Part shown: positions 33,681 through 46,250 of the stretch, piece by piece | Layout: every line of letters begins with the position of its first letter | Numbering within the stretch: position 1 is the stretch's first letter | DNA from: Suillus spraguei | Lineage: Eukaryota > Basidiomycota > Agaricomycetes > Boletales > Suillaceae | Reading direction: 5' to 3' | DNA length: 64,000 bases | Assembly: GCA_016800925.1 (NCBI GenBank) | Contig: JABCPU010000103.1 | Span: 121,314-185,313 of the forward strand | Translations under genes and position numbers: made by a program | The notes under the pieces: model-generated | The model's database searches: none | Told to the model about the DNA's origin: nothing | Seen by the model: the letters and a program-made list of their open reading frames with translations, nothing else

Positions 33681-35382
33681 TGCGCTAGAGCAGTAACTTG
33701 AAAGAAGAGAAGCCCGGATAAATGGAAAGTGTCAGGAGCTACAGCAAGTGGGGAATGATCCCATATTTATTGGACTTGGGGCATGCCTGCCGTTTTCACA
33801 GAAGCAAAGCATGCGCGTAAACCTGCCACCACATATCAGCATGAGCACTCATTTGCGAGTCTTCTAACCTGCCAGAAACTGCGATCTTGGCTGCGAAGTA
33901 TCAAAAACATTAGGTGGATGATCATACTGTTTATGGCGGCTGAGCCTAAGTCAATGAATTCATCGTGCCTTAAGGTGGGCCTACGGAGTTCAATAGACCC
34001 TTGTAGTCTTACTGCAATAGTGTTGATACGAGCACTCACAGCGCTGTTCACTCCACAAGAAGTGTCTCATATCACGAGAATAGCGCATGAAACTCCGGGT
34101 AGTACGACTCAGTATGGCTGACCAGGGCTTCTCCATGAACAATAGTAGTACCTACCAGACATGTCTATGAATAATTGCCGTGTATGCGACGAGCATGCGC
34201 CTAGCCCCTAGTGACAGAACTCAAGTTGATCCAAAAATTTAAGTCTTGTAGTACATACCAATGTAAGAACTCTACCAACTGGTCTGATACCCCGCAGCCT
34301 CTCAGAAATTCGCGGAACAGACCTGGCTGAAGCCAGCGCTTTGTGTACCCTATTCCCTTATCTTGTCTGCCACTGATCGATCGATCAAGTCATATCCTGT
34401 GGTCCTAAGAAAGGTAGGAGAAACTTAACCAGAGCCTCATTCGGAAGTTTGGCTTCTTTTTCTAAGTCCGCACTTCGTTTCGGTTAATTATTTTTGAATG
34501 GTCAGCGGATGACCGCATCTTCATTTGATCCTTACGGTGACGCCTTCAGGTTCACAGCTTGTTGATGGGAATATAGCCCGTCCACGCCTCAAGTTAGATT
34601 CTACCAGGACTCTTCGAGAAGAGCCTTTTCTGCCAGTGCATCTTTATTCCACGAGAAACTCGCCTTGGTTATTTTGGTATCCGAGTCAGAACCAGCTGTA
34701 TCATACTAAAACGGTGGCGTCTCCTTGGGTGAGTTCTTTCAATACCACCATAAAATGCAGACACTGATCAAACTTTCTGTGTAGCAAGATTTGTTTAACT
34801 CAACATAATCAAATAAATTATCACACCTGTAGTCGGTCTGACTTTCATAACATGTTAAAATCAAAGCCCTTTCGACTCTCACGGCCATTGTGAATATGAA
34901 TAGCTCGAGGCTGCTTGGAGTAGAGCGATAACTGCCATTGAAACGAAGTTTGCCGCGGCTGTACACGCCAATACCCGATCTGACTAACTGTGGAGCTACC
35001 AGGCCGTCTTGACCGTGACGCTTTAAACCTCATTGCACGTGGATCGTCTAAAGCTCGTTACTGCTCTGGGAATTTGATCAACTGTATAGGGTGATGGTGT
35101 GGATATACCGACATCCAATTCACTCCAGTAAGTGGTGCATCGCAGCTAGGCTGACTTTTGAGGCTGGTACACAGGTAATCAATTGCTGGAAGTTTCACTA
35201 TCGTATTTAGCATGGTGCATATAGAACGCACACAGCTAATACATGTTCGAAAAGAACCGTGATTTTGTGAAAATAGCGCTTCATGAGACACTTAAAGCAT
35301 CCCCAAAGGTATGAACATCGCCTGCATTTGTCACCTCCTTTCTAACATCCACATTCTAGTACTTGTCCAATAGCTGGAAGTA
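33681..35382. promoter_or_regulatory. Shared intergenic region between divergent kinases A4 and B4
   Basis: About 1.7 kb carrying the same scattered conserved blocks as the other A-B spacers (near 33880-33930, 34305-34330, 34450-34490 and 34690-34740). No gene recognised. Confidence 0.5.
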
Positions 35383-36966
35383 ATGTCCAGCAATTCGCTA
35401 GACCATGCCCTTACAGCCCCTCAACAGGACTCTGGCATTTCTGATTTACTTGAATATGTCGGGCTAGTGGTGAAGTTACCTTTGACATTCATTCGATGGT
35501 CGTACCGAGGAATAGCACCCATGACTCTCCAGTCGTTCGCTGAAGGCTCGTGCCCCAGTCCACAAGGCGCCCCTCCGAGTCCAGTCATCTCAGAGTCTTG
35601 GACCGTCCTGAGAAAAGATCACGACATTGATGTCCCTGAGTACATAAATTATTTCCCTCAGAGTTTATTTACTGAGTTTTAGAACAGCTCGATGAGTTCA
35701 TCATTGGATTCTTCCAGGCGGACACCAAACACTTCAGCCGATTTGCAGTGGCATGCTGTGGGAGAATTTGAGTACAATTCTCCTCCTGATATCACCAAGC
35801 AGGTTGTTCGTCGCGAAGTATACCCAACGTTGTCTGGTACGTATAGTAATGTTTGGCGATCAATGTGGTATCACGACAAGCGAAAGCATGACGCAAGTAT
35901 GATTCACCTCCTAAAATCCTCGAAATGCAAATGTCTTCCCTAGGTTGCAGTCAAGTCACTGAAAATTCCATTTTCAAACGAGGATGAGAAGCGTAAGAAT
36001 TGTCGAGTCCGTTTTTTCCGTTTGTGTCCAAGAAAACCCACTTACGGATGACTCAGAAATTGATGGATAAAATATCATGCTGGGCGCAATTACTTCACAG
36101 AAACGTTCTGCCAGTATACGGAATTGCACACGACTTTGGGTACTTTCCATCACTGGTGACACCCTGGGTGGATAATGGGTCGTTAAATGACTACATCGCT
36201 AACCACCATTTGTCACTACGGAGCAAGTTGGATCTCGTAAGTAGCCAAATTTTTGGTGGAAACGATGTTTCTCATTCTTGCACTTATGCGGCCTTAGACT
36301 AAACAAGTGGTAGCTGGTCTTGGCTATTGTTGGTTTTTTTCATTTATCGTGACAATGGGTTTCATTGATTTCAAATGTAGTACACACTCATTCTATCGTG
36401 CATGGAGATATCTCTGGAGTAAGATCTCTGTCCCTAGCAGTACGATTCACTAACACTATCTAGCGCAATATCCTGGTGGACCGTCAAGGCAGAGCGCAAT
36501 TATCCGACTTCGGAGTCATGTTGTTGCTCGCCGAAATCCCTGATTCAGAACAGTCATCTGGAGGTATTCGCTCAGCAGTGCGATGGACTGATCCTCAGTT
36601 GTTCGAGCTGCAGAAAGGCGGGACCGATCTATGCAGCCCAACGGAGCAAACTGACATCTACTCCATAGGCAGTATTATACTGCAGGTATGGTATATTATC
36701 TCCTCGCAGCATCTCTCACTTAGATGTTGCGGCTCTAGTTGCTCACAGGATCAATGCCTTACTACGATATCAAGGATAACATTCATGTCCTTGTATTATC
36801 TTCGAGAGGCGTGAAGCCCAAATGCCCTCCAGAAGCATCTGTCACTAGTGCACAGTGGGGTTTTATTCAAAGATGTTGGTCACCTCAAGGACTTTCTAGT
36901 CGTCCGACTATCAAGGAAATAGAAGAGTTTCTCGAGTGCGAGCTACGGATGGCAGGCTCATCTTAG
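35383..36966 (+). CDS. TKL-type protein kinase B4
   Basis: Paralogue of B1: MSSNSLDHALTAPQQDSGIS, hydrophobic stretch GLVVKLPLTFIRWSYRG, 48-nt intron 35640-35687 with an in-frame TAG, LSGTYSNVWRS, VAVKSLK, VTPWVDNGSLNDYI, VHGDISG, RNILVDRQ, LSDFGVMLLLAE, RWTDPQLFEL, TDIYSIGSIILQ and a C-lobe with SSRPTIKEIEEFLECEL, stop at 36964-36966. The intron after exon 2 begins GCAAGT (35893) where the other copies have GTAAGT, so it would be a GC-AG intron. No other disruption found. Confidence 0.79.
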
Positions 36967-38150
36967 CGCATGACTTGACTTCCAGTACGTATGTCTCCAC
37001 GTTCATGACATGCTCACAGACGGAATATCTCATATAGGCTTGTGATTTGCCGCGCCGCTAGTGTATGGAGCCAGGGAAATTCCCAGGTCATTTCGCTACA
37101 CTGCTTCATGTCTTGTATTACTAGTCGTCCTACATACCTGATTGTGGTCAGAATATTATATCCCTATTCCCTTTGGTCTTTTGGACATGTGCAAACGAAA
37201 TCACCTGCAGTTCAATGGAGTGTCAGTGGGGACCACGAGATTTATAATAGGTCGCTTGCCATGGTACAAGGACAAGATTCAGAACGTGCAAGGAAGTTTC
37301 ATGAATTAACAAATTTAATATGACCGTCATCGAACAAGTTGCTCGCATGAGTAACTTACGTCGAAACACTGAGCAGCCATCAGAAATACGTCACGCACTT
37401 ACTGTGGATAAATACTGAGCCCGAGAAAACGTCATAGGTTCGAGAATCTATAAGCAAGGCCGCAAAGTCCGCCCTCCCCAAATACCAAATGCCCTGGACC
37501 GGCACGTTGTGCAATAAGTATATAGATTTATTACCTAAGGATAGATCACATACTAGTGCTGAGATTACCATCACTTGCGACTACTCGCACTCAGCTGCCC
37601 TAGTATTTCGGGATAGCCGCGCAGCCCTATCACAGCCTGCAATTCTCATTACATCAATGACTATTGACAAAATGGGGCCTGTAAGTTCCTCTATTGCTCC
37701 GAGTCTGATACACTCCTTCAGGCTTCAGGGCGTTTGATTTATTTCTCTCCTTCATCTCATCAGGAGGCCTCCAGTAGTGTGCTCTTCATATGACTGATTA
37801 CTCAGCACTCCGTCCTGTGCAGTGAACGCACTCTAACTTAAGTACACAGGTTTGATACTATCAGGGACACAACAGTCTGATGATGTCGTGGTTTTTCTGC
37901 TTTAGGCTACAACAGTTGCTTTAACCTAAGTGCCGACGGAGTGCCATGTGATGCTTGGCACGACTCAGATGCCCTCACGACAAATCACCTTCGCCTCACC
38001 TGCTCCGACATAATGGCCACGTAATCTGAAGCCTTTGATAGCAAGTCTGTTACTAACCCACCCCATGCGACACAATTTCCATGTCCCACTAGGATTATCC
38101 ATCAAATGCAGACGACCATCCACATTCTCCTTTCTACCAGCCACCAAGTA
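36967..38150. other. Conserved downstream block of module 4
   Basis: It contains the post-stop intron signature (about 36985-37037), the LLDM-KRN-LQFNG block with a frame change in front of it, a hairpin at 37336-37357, and a longer block shared with module 1 from about 37600 on. No separate gene is convincing. Confidence 0.45.
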
Positions 38151-38255
38151 GAAACGTGTCACTGTTTCTATCTCGCATTCGTGATATTGTCTCTGCAGCA
38201 GATTTCACACCTTCCTCCATTGACTCGATTGCCCTTACAGCTGCGTAGTTCCCCT
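38151..38255 (+). pseudogene. Fragment related to the 47469-48740 gene (module 4 copy)
   Basis: One frame reads FLSRIRDIVSAADFTPSSID, matching LSRIRDIVLTPDFTPSSATS of the intact gene at 47.6 kb. It is the counterpart of the fragment at 11545-11640. Homology between modules 1 and 4 ends near 38342. Confidence 0.6.
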
Positions 38256-38342
38256 CAGAGTTTCTGTTGATGCAGCTGTTGTAGTCTAGTCTTTTCAACT
38301 AGACTCGAGTTCTTCCGCCAGATGTTAGTGACGCATGTGCAC

Positions 38343-39850
38343 TAAGCTTAAGCTCAAGTTAAGGTTGAAACAACTACGATCATTTTTGCTGCAACTAAGG
38401 GCTTGGTCCAAAGAACGAGTCCGATTGATATCCGCAGTCCGGTTAGTTAGAGTGGATAATGGTGGTTATTCGCAACCCTAGCTGAACTCATGTATGCTGC
38501 ATTCATTGTTTACGTTCCAATGCATTCTAACTTGTACTAGAAATGATAGGACATGCGAATTTGATTGTACAAAATTGAGTTCTCGTCTGTTCAAGAAAAG
38601 AAAGTCAACTAGGCCGTTGGGCCCGAATCGGGGTTCTCATAGTACAATTCCCCATACTCCATTTGCCCTGAAAGCAAACAAAAAGAGTCAGACTCACGCA
38701 ATGTCAAGATATGACTATCGACGTCACTATCGTACGTACTCATACATTTATTTTACATACACAATCACTCCTCGTTGCACGCCTCAGACACGTTTCCCTT
38801 TGATTCTCCGTCCTAAATCATCATATTAATACCTCTCGTCGTCGAATATCGTTCTTGAGTCTTTTGAGCTAATACCAAGTCGTCGTTTCTCGTTCCGTTC
38901 CCAGTCCGAGCCTCGTCAGACTTTAACACGCAATGTATGCGCCATCTCGTGAGCGTCTGAACCAATAATAACAAGTATATCACAAGAGACTCAGCTTACT
39001 AAAGGCTTGCATTACGTGGTCAATGGAGAGACGTATATACAAATATAACAGAGGATATCAGTGAAGTCAGTTTGCATATCATTCTCACAAGAACCAGAAA
39101 TTATCCTATGGATGAGGTGACCTGAATTCAACAACGAACGTGAACGTCACTTCATCAATATCGAAGTCAGTAAATTTTATAATCAGCAAGTAACAAATAC
39201 TTCATAAATGATGAAACTGGCCACTGCCTGCTCTCCGTGGTTTGTGAAGGACGATCGAAAGATTCGTTGAGTTGTTGCCATTGACGGCACCAATGGCAAT
39301 TACAGACAGTTGTACTGAGAAAACCTACTAACAAAGTGAAAAGGACGAACAGTAAAAACCAACTGAGCCTGTGCGAAAAAAGAGGGCATACTGCGCTGCA
39401 CGAACGGGCACCAGGCCAATAGAAATACAGGCCTAAGCGTTTGAACGACGGGAGTGGTGGTAGGAGACAGGGTGATGGGTATCGAGAAACATGAGGTCAT
39501 GATGGAGAATACGGGTAGATAAGCAGGGAACCATTTCTAAATGCTTCCAGGTTGCAGCGTGTTGATATTTGGGGAGTAGTGTCCAGGTAGGGATGTGGCA
39601 AGAACCTGGGGAACGAACATGGAGTCAGACAGAAATCTGTAAGATGACAAGACTCATCGTTCTATATACAGAGAATTTCTTCCGTGGCAGAATAGTAGGA
39701 AGCAGGTCAAATTATGGGTGTATTGGAGTACTGGATACAACAAGTGACAGACACGATTAAGCTGTTTCCATATCGATGCCAAAATCGATTTTACACAACT
39801 CACCGGCTTTGTTTATCTTTAGTCAGATATGTCACAGCACAGCTTTGGAC
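38343..39850. other. Gene-poor stretch right of the kinase array
   Basis: Short random-looking frames only. I see no recognisable gene, RNA or repeat here. Confidence 0.4.
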
Positions 39851-39852
39851 GC

Positions 39853-40219
39853 CATTCTGCCAGCCGGTTTGGCAGAACCAGTTCTGCCCGGTTAATCCGC
39901 TGGCAGAATCCGGCAGAATGTCAAACTGCAGGGGATTACAGCGAACAATATCTTGATAACTTCCTCACCTTATATAGCCACAGTAACCAACTTTCTCCAT
40001 CAATACTTGTAGAGAAGAAAAAAATCAGTTGTACAGCCTGTACTACGTTATCACATACAATCATTTATGGATTCCACAATGCCTCCAGCCGCTGCACTTG
40101 CCGGACGCCCTGTCTCATCCTTTATATGACAATTTCAATGAGAAGGTCGATAACAAATATGAATGCTACTACTGGTTTTGCAAATACTGTCCAAATGCCC
40201 TTCGCATAGTGCCCAGCTA
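39853..40219 (+). mobile_element. Possible decayed DNA-transposon end with zinc-finger-like frame
   Basis: Between 39853 and 39920 the word TTCTGCC/GGCAGAA occurs five times in both orientations, including a perfect hairpin GGCAGAAC-CA-GTTCTGCC at 39871-39888. Such clusters occur at the ends of hAT-like elements. About 110 bases later a 63-codon frame (40029-40217) includes DNFNEKVDNKYECYYWFCKYC, which loosely resembles a BED-type zinc finger. No transposase follows. Identification is tentative. Confidence 0.3.
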
Positions 40220-41768
40220 GGCATTAATGTTGATGTAGCCGCTGATCTAGAAGCCAATTTTGTGTGGACACCCCCAGACTCAGAATGAATGTCGATGATG
40301 ATCTTGCAGGTCCTGAATTGATATCACTTGATGAGATCGACGCAGCATTTGCGCAGCCCTGTTTCGAAGTTCGCGGCTTGGACACCACTATTTTTTGCAC
40401 AAGTTCCTTATGGGTCATTGATGTATCCTGCGTTAAAGAAGATCTGCGTGATAATCACCTAGACACAAAGGCGGATGAATAAGTATTTCAAGCATGCGCA
40501 TCGGAGGACGGTCGAGTGCTCTGATATGTAAGTATATAAAGATAAGATACATCATCTAAACAAACGCGATGGATACTCCAACTAGTTGGTGCAGCAAACG
40601 TAACAATTTTGGCTACTGCTCCAGATGGGTCCCCAGCCTGCACCGCAACTAGCGGAAGCATCAGGATCTAGGCAATCATTTAAGCATGTCTTAGCAAGAG
40701 CTGCATTCATCCCAGCGGCGGCAGCAAGGATAGTGAGGTAATAGGTGGACTGGATCTGCATGATGTCTGGTGGCCTACGCTATGTATCAGCGATGACTGC
40801 CATGCGGGAAAAAAAACTACCTACCGTCAGAGCTTGGTTGTGTAGTATACGCAAAGGTGCTAATGGTGGCACGTCCAGGAAGAGCTAAACGTGAAATAGA
40901 TATGAAGTCCAAATTGCCCGAGTCTTCAAGTCAAAGGATTGCTCACTAAGTTAGACGGGGTGATTGTCTTTGAGGATTCAAACTCAAGTCTGGAGCTTGC
41001 CACATTCAATTTATATCAACCGTACGGCAGATCTAGTCCTGCCTAGTAAAAGTAAGCATACGTGGCAGAACCGCAAAACGGACAACAAACATATCGCTAA
41101 CAGCGACAAGATGAAACATTTACGCGAGGTATTTCAAGTTTGTCCATTTAAGTAGCCAGAATGACACCGAGGGAGCCCAGCTACGTCGCATTCCGCCAAG
41201 ATCGCCTTTGCCCTGCTGGAACAAGAAAGACACCATGGAACGAGTGCTGATTGACGGATTGGACGAGATGATGAAATTTTCAAAAAAAAATCAAGGCCCA
41301 TACCCATCGTCTAGAAAGATACTCCAAATATTTTTCACCTCTTTGTCATGCCATTTCCGTTGCTTCCACCGCAGAACGATGGTGGCCCCGAGGCAATGAT
41401 GTTGTATGATACTATTGACTTCAGGCGCTAAGCATTGCCTGGGCACCTCCGGAAAATACAAGAACGATTTTAGTATACGTAACCTGAAATTCGTGCAACT
41501 CGTTGAGGTCGATCGATTGGCAATTGCGTTACCGCTCGGCCGAGGATGCATTACATAAAATTGACTTTGAACTTGCGATGTCACGTTTTGCTGACTTTTG
41601 TATAAAGTCTTCGTTGCTCTTCTCTCCGCATCATATGCAAAGGCCAATCGATAATCTCTCGCCCGTACTATCACATTTTATGTAAAGGAAAGAAGATAGC
41701 CAAGTGAGCCTCATGATCATGTTGTATTCCGAACACAACAACCTTCCCCGATAGGCACCAGTGCGTTA
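40220..41768. other. Gene-poor stretch
   Basis: Only short frames without recognisable similarity, for example 40264-40482. Nothing can be supported. Confidence 0.35.
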
Positions 41769-43064
41769 TTGGACCACTCCTTTGAGTCCTCTCAACCTCA
41801 TCAGGGGGTCGCGCGACATTATCTAGCTGACTTACCGTTTTTCAAAGATATAGCTTTGGGTGTACTCTGGGCCGAGCTGAAGAATCTGGAGTTATGTTTC
41901 CTTTGTTTACTGCACGATTTATGGACCAAGACTAGTTGTATCGGAAGTTCGTACGTGTCCGACCATCATGCTGACTGTTTTCATTATTTCATTAGCTCAT
42001 GCAGTGGCTTAGCAGATTGGTCAGTTTTTGAGTGTTTGGATCTTTTCGGACACATAGATGCAGAGTTCATCCATGCCACGAACCGGACAGGCTTTTCTTC
42101 GCTGTTGCTGTTAGCGCCAAACTTCAGTTTCGAGTGCTTTCCTGCAGAAAATGTCGTCGGGATTTCCATTTATATATGCGTTACGCCCTGGGTCCCAACC
42201 CCGGATCTGTCTCCACCTAGCTTCACTCTAAACGGATACCATACGTCCATTGTTTTGGCATTCACCACGACTGGAAGTCATTGAACTACGTGCGACGTCT
42301 CCTGAAGTCACTGAGCTTGCTCTCTGTGGCTCACCTTGCACGGCAACAAAGCTTTTTCCTATATTACGCATCTTATCAGCCTTCGCGAATTGTATACCAT
42401 GGTCCCTACACAATGCGGAGGTGGCAATCTTTGATGTAGTAGATCGTCCCTTCACAAATTCATGATCCACTCATCCACTTGGTCAGAAAAATCGTTGAAG
42501 GCTGGCTTGTTCAATGTAAGTCGTTGTGGTTCTTGTACAACAATCCTGAAATAGCGCTCGCCATAGGATGTGCCCTGCGTAAGCTGGACAATCGTCCATG
42601 TCACAGTCGTCTGGAGCATGTCGAGATGCGCGGACCCAAGAGCGTTGACTATGTGTTCTGTCTTCGTATGTTCACTCACGTGCTTCTCACATCTCAAGGA
42701 GGTTCTTCCATCATTTTGTAAGTAACGGCCACGTCTCAAGCGCCATGATCTTGGAACAGCCCATTTCTGGCGGATACAATCCAGGATTATGTTTCGGGGC
42801 CTTGTGACCTTCCTATCATCTCGCGCCAATCTCAAGAGTCTTATTTTGGTATTCGACGCTACGAACGGGTGCGGACAACTACCGCGAGTCGCACTTGCGC
42901 CTTTGCAGATGATACCGTGCTTGAGGTTGAATCACTCTTGTGTGTCAACCAAGACGAAGAGCCAAGTGGAACGAGGTGTTGGACTGCATTGGAGCTCATG
43001 CCTTGAACAAACAGCCGAGCTTGCGTGTTTGATGTCTAGTCTCATACTGCTGCACACAACATGA
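41769..43064 (+). pseudogene. F-box family protein, decayed
   Basis: Successive frames resemble one Agaricomycete F-box type. Near 41830-41935: FFKDIALGVLWAELKNLEL, the usual F-box tail. Near 42250: SPRLEVIELRATSPEVTELA. Near 42480: VRKIVEGWLVQCKSLWFL and ALRKLDNRPCHSRLEHVEM. Near 42790: LVTFLSSRANLKSLILVF. These lie in different frames with stops between them, and the C-terminal part is lost. The second and third blocks match the relic at 56036-57151 (SPRLEVVEAHATSQISELAL; IGNLIEGWVF). F-box proteins recruit targets to SCF ubiquitin ligases; this copy is probably dead. Confidence 0.5.
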
Positions 43065-43423
43065 ACAGTTTCTTGTCAAGCGGTTGTGCTTTCTTCAGGA
43101 ACGCTCATTTTCTTTGGTCCGGTGTTCCTCAGAAACCTTCAAGTTGGACGTCTTGTCAAAGGTGGTGTCTGCAAGTTGACGGTGAAAGTAGATTCCGGGT
43201 TGGCAAAGGTGAGTGTGAATGGCAACTTGAATGAACAGTGAGGAATACACTCGACTGCAGATAAAATCATATTTGTATAACTACGCCCGGCGCTTCATAA
43301 TGCATATATCCCACTAACGTTACACGCCTACGTCTATCGGTATATCCTACAATAATGTGAGTCGTTCAAAAATACTAGTACATGCAGGACAAGAAACTAA
43401 AGAACAATACATTTCCAATGAAT
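43065..43423. other. Intergenic spacer
   Basis: Holds the remains of the F-box relic's 3' side and the 3' flank of the next gene on the minus strand. Nothing else seen. Confidence 0.35.
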
Positions 43424-43927
43424 TTATGTTCCGGGACTTCGTTTTGATTTGCCGCGTCCTCCCCTCAGTTGGCCCCCTGGCCCCTCTTCGGGGTGGCTAG
43501 TCTCGGGACCTTGTTTCTCAGTGCCACTGTATCTCACTTTACTCTCCTTTGCTTGCACATTAGGCATATTATCATGATACAGCTCGTCTTTACTAACATG
43601 TTCACTGGCGTAATATTCGCTGGTCCTGGCCCCTGCCTGACTCCACTGCCCTGAAGGTGGCTCGTAAGGACGCTGCACCGCATCTGATGTAGCATCGACG
43701 CGGTGTATTGTAGGATCTTGTGGAGCTGTTTCGTCCACATCTTTGAGGTAACTGTCAGCGCTATGAGGCTTGGGAGCGTCCGATGAAGGATACAAGGAAG
43801 CGAATGTGCGAAGAGAATGGTGTAAAGACGAGGCGTAGCAAGACGTCTTTCTGAGACGCATTGACTGCATTATTCTAAGCATTGAGCTGAGGTTCCGTCG
43901 TGTTGGTGTTTTGGTCAGCAGGCCCAA
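43424..43927 (-). CDS. Small conserved probable mitochondrial protein
   Basis: A single-exon frame of 167 codons, starting MGLLTKTPTRRNLSSMLRIM. The N terminus is rich in Arg, Ser and Leu with few acidic residues, as in mitochondrial targeting peptides; the Met at codon 16 could also be the start. The body is hydrophilic and has KPHSADSYLKDVDETAPQ, HRVDATSDAVQRPYEPPSG, SKVRYSGTEKQGPETSHPEE and a Gly/Arg/Lys-rich end. I recognise this layout (KPHxADSYxKDVD, GPETSHPxEGP) as a conserved basidiomycete protein of unknown function. The frame is intact amid decayed neighbours. Confidence 0.68.
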   Translation of the reverse strand: MGLLTKTPTRRNLSSMLRIMQSMRLRKTSCYASSLHHSLRTFASLYPSSDAPKPHSADSYLKDVDETAPQDPTIHRVDATSDAVQRPYEPPSGQWSQAGARTSEYYASEHVSKDELYHDNMPNVQAKESKVRYSGTEKQGPETSHPEEGPGGQLRGGRGKSKRSPGT

Positions 43928-45439
43928 TACCAGTCTTGAATGAGTCCCATGTGAACTCCTCTTTCAGGGCCGCAGTCGAATTATGTAAAGCTGCTGTTCA
44001 ACGCTGCATCATGTCTATTGCTTCATTCTTTTCGTCCATGATACAATGGTGCGACGGAAATGCCGAGTATACGAATTATTCGCGGGGTACACACGATGCC
44101 CTCATCCAATCCAACAGCTTGCACATCGATAGTCCATCTCGTAGGGGGATGTCACATGCCCGACCCAGTACATTCGCCAGACTCAGAATTGCAGTCCTCG
44201 CGAACTCTCTTCTCTAAACATGGTAGAAAGGCACCACGCCTGGCCGAAAGGTATCAATAATTCTGGAAATTCACTCGTAAGAACACGATATGAAGCGAAG
44301 CACAAAGAAAGTACTTGGTATACGAAGACTACAGTTGGTAAGTGACGACGTTGTCTCACGATCCACGTAAAAGTGATACGCCACCTATCGGAAAAGGGTG
44401 GAAAGAAACAACAGTACCTACCTTGTAAACACTAATGCACATCTGGGAGCGAATCAATGTCTGATGGGTCGTTTTCTTGCAGTACGGTAGCCTGTTGGCT
44501 AGACAGATGTCGAAACCACCCGAATACAGGAAAGTAGACGGCGGTGCATGGTCAATTTTCTCTCATTCCGGTAGTCTGGCAGTGGCTAGTCGCTGTGAGG
44601 CACAAATTATCAAAGAGGCGCAGAGAGTTAAGAAAGCGTACTTTATAGGGACCTTCCGCCCAGGTGAGACTTCAACAACTGGTGCACAACTGTGTCCTTG
44701 TACGAGGAAAGAAAGGTGTTGCTGCAGAAATTGCACGATTCCGTTTGAGGGGGAGGCGAGAAACTCATTTCGAACTGGATACGCACTCAGTCCGGCATTG
44801 TGGGGTGAATGAAATTAAGACTGACATGACCAAACTGGGTTGCAATCCGCCTAGGGAGAAGGGAGAGTAAGGGGTAAAAGCTGTAAAGTAGCAGGGACCT
44901 GTGTACAAGTATCGAATCCAATGCAGAAGAAACAAGAAAAAGAAACGACATACATATAAGATATTACGAAGTTGATCATTATGGGGTTATACCGTATTCA
45001 TCCGAGAAGAGCAAGGAATATTGCTAAGGCAAAGGAACACTGGTTGCTGTGGAGGTGGAGGTCTGGTCGCCATAGGCGTGACAGATATTGGTGGTCTGTG
45101 GCGCCGGCAGGAAGATGAGGAGTTGTGGTTGTATCAGTCTACTAAGTGGTATAACGAGTCAAGGATGACGCGCACATGTAGTAGAACACAGCGGGCTGGC
45201 TTTTTGCGTGAATTCGGGTCTGGAAGAGTGTAAGCACGCGAATAGTAGATATTTACGTGGAGTGCATACACGCTAGCCTGAGCAACTTGAAGGACGACGA
45301 GTGAAATACTTATCGCATATATAAATCTTGCAATCATATCTTCTATGAATGCTGTATAAACTAATTGGCGTGAGTCAGGTAAGAGGACAAGGACCCAAGG
45401 CTTCTGAATGTCATAGGAAGCGAGGAGCTAACGGACTTG
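43928..45439. other. Gene-poor stretch
   Basis: Contains the upstream region of the mitochondrial protein gene. The rest has only short frames without recognisable similarity (for example 44477-44812). Confidence 0.35.
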
Positions 45440-46110
45440 AGCTTGATGTCATCGTGGGAAGCACTGACTAGAAGAGTTCTTCAGCGTCGATACGTCAAAC
45501 TCGTAGATTGTCTTGGCGTCGTCTGCAGTACTGAAGCTGATCAGGAATGCGGCTAGGTTTTTTTGTTATCGAGAATGATAATGACTAAAATGTAGACTTC
45601 TACTTTCCCACGTTTGACCTGACGGCAACTTTCAAGTCTGGGGAGAATCGAACTGCGCCCACCTCGGCCGCCGTCGATGCTCTCGAGACTCGAATGGACC
45701 AGCCGCAAGTTTACCAATGTCTGATTTCCAGTACCGTCACCTTCCCCACTTGCAAGTAGCGTACTGTCTTCGGAGATATATGCATGTGATCCAGCGTGAG
45801 TGGCCTTCGAATTTTTTCACGATTCTCGTCTCAAACTTCGGTATCTCCACCATTAGTGACAACACATCAACCATCCATTGATACTGTAATTCGACATCCT
45901 ACGATTCCGCAGTCTCCTTCCCCATCTTGAGATCCTATTGCCGAGTGGTCTTGTCTCCAGATCCGCTGATCATTGGCTGGCCGTCTGGAAAGTAGGACAC
46001 AGATAGAATGCTGTCTCCGTGACCCTTCAAATTCATTGATGATGTCAGAATCCGTTACCTTCCTTGTAGAAACCGTGCCTACACCTCCGCAAGCGAAACC
46101 CAAGTACGAG
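45440..46110 (-). pseudogene. WD40-repeat protein, decayed (copy 1)
   Basis: Reading the minus strand across frames gives a degraded Agaricomycete WD40 protein: VTDSDIINEFEGHGDSILSV, SYFPDGQPMISGSGDKTTRQ followed by a stop and DLKMGKE, then FETRIVKKFEGHSRWITCIY and KLAAGPFES. Near the end comes STADDAKTIYEFDVSTLK. Several stops and frame changes occur. The same family and order are seen in copy 2 at 46675-47070, so the two are tandem relics. Confidence 0.6.
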
Positions 46111-46134
46111 CAAGAATGTTCAACGGTGCGAAGG

Positions 46135-46250
46135 TGGAGTCTTCTTGTGTTGATGTACTATACGACTAACGCTGTCAGTGATTTGAAGATAGCCCCGTGG
46201 TAAAACCGAACGTCAGCTGATCCGCGCTGGAAGAATCTGGTGTTACCGAG
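46135..46250. repeat. Dispersed upstream repeat, copy 1 of 3
   Basis: It shares order and words with 47165-47330 and 49510-49640: a TATATCATATGACTGACACTGAC-like start, GATTTGAAG/GATTCGAAGG, then CCGCTGGAA. Copies 1 and 2 each lie just 5' of a WD40 relic, so the repeat is probably the old promoter region of that gene family. Confidence 0.5.
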
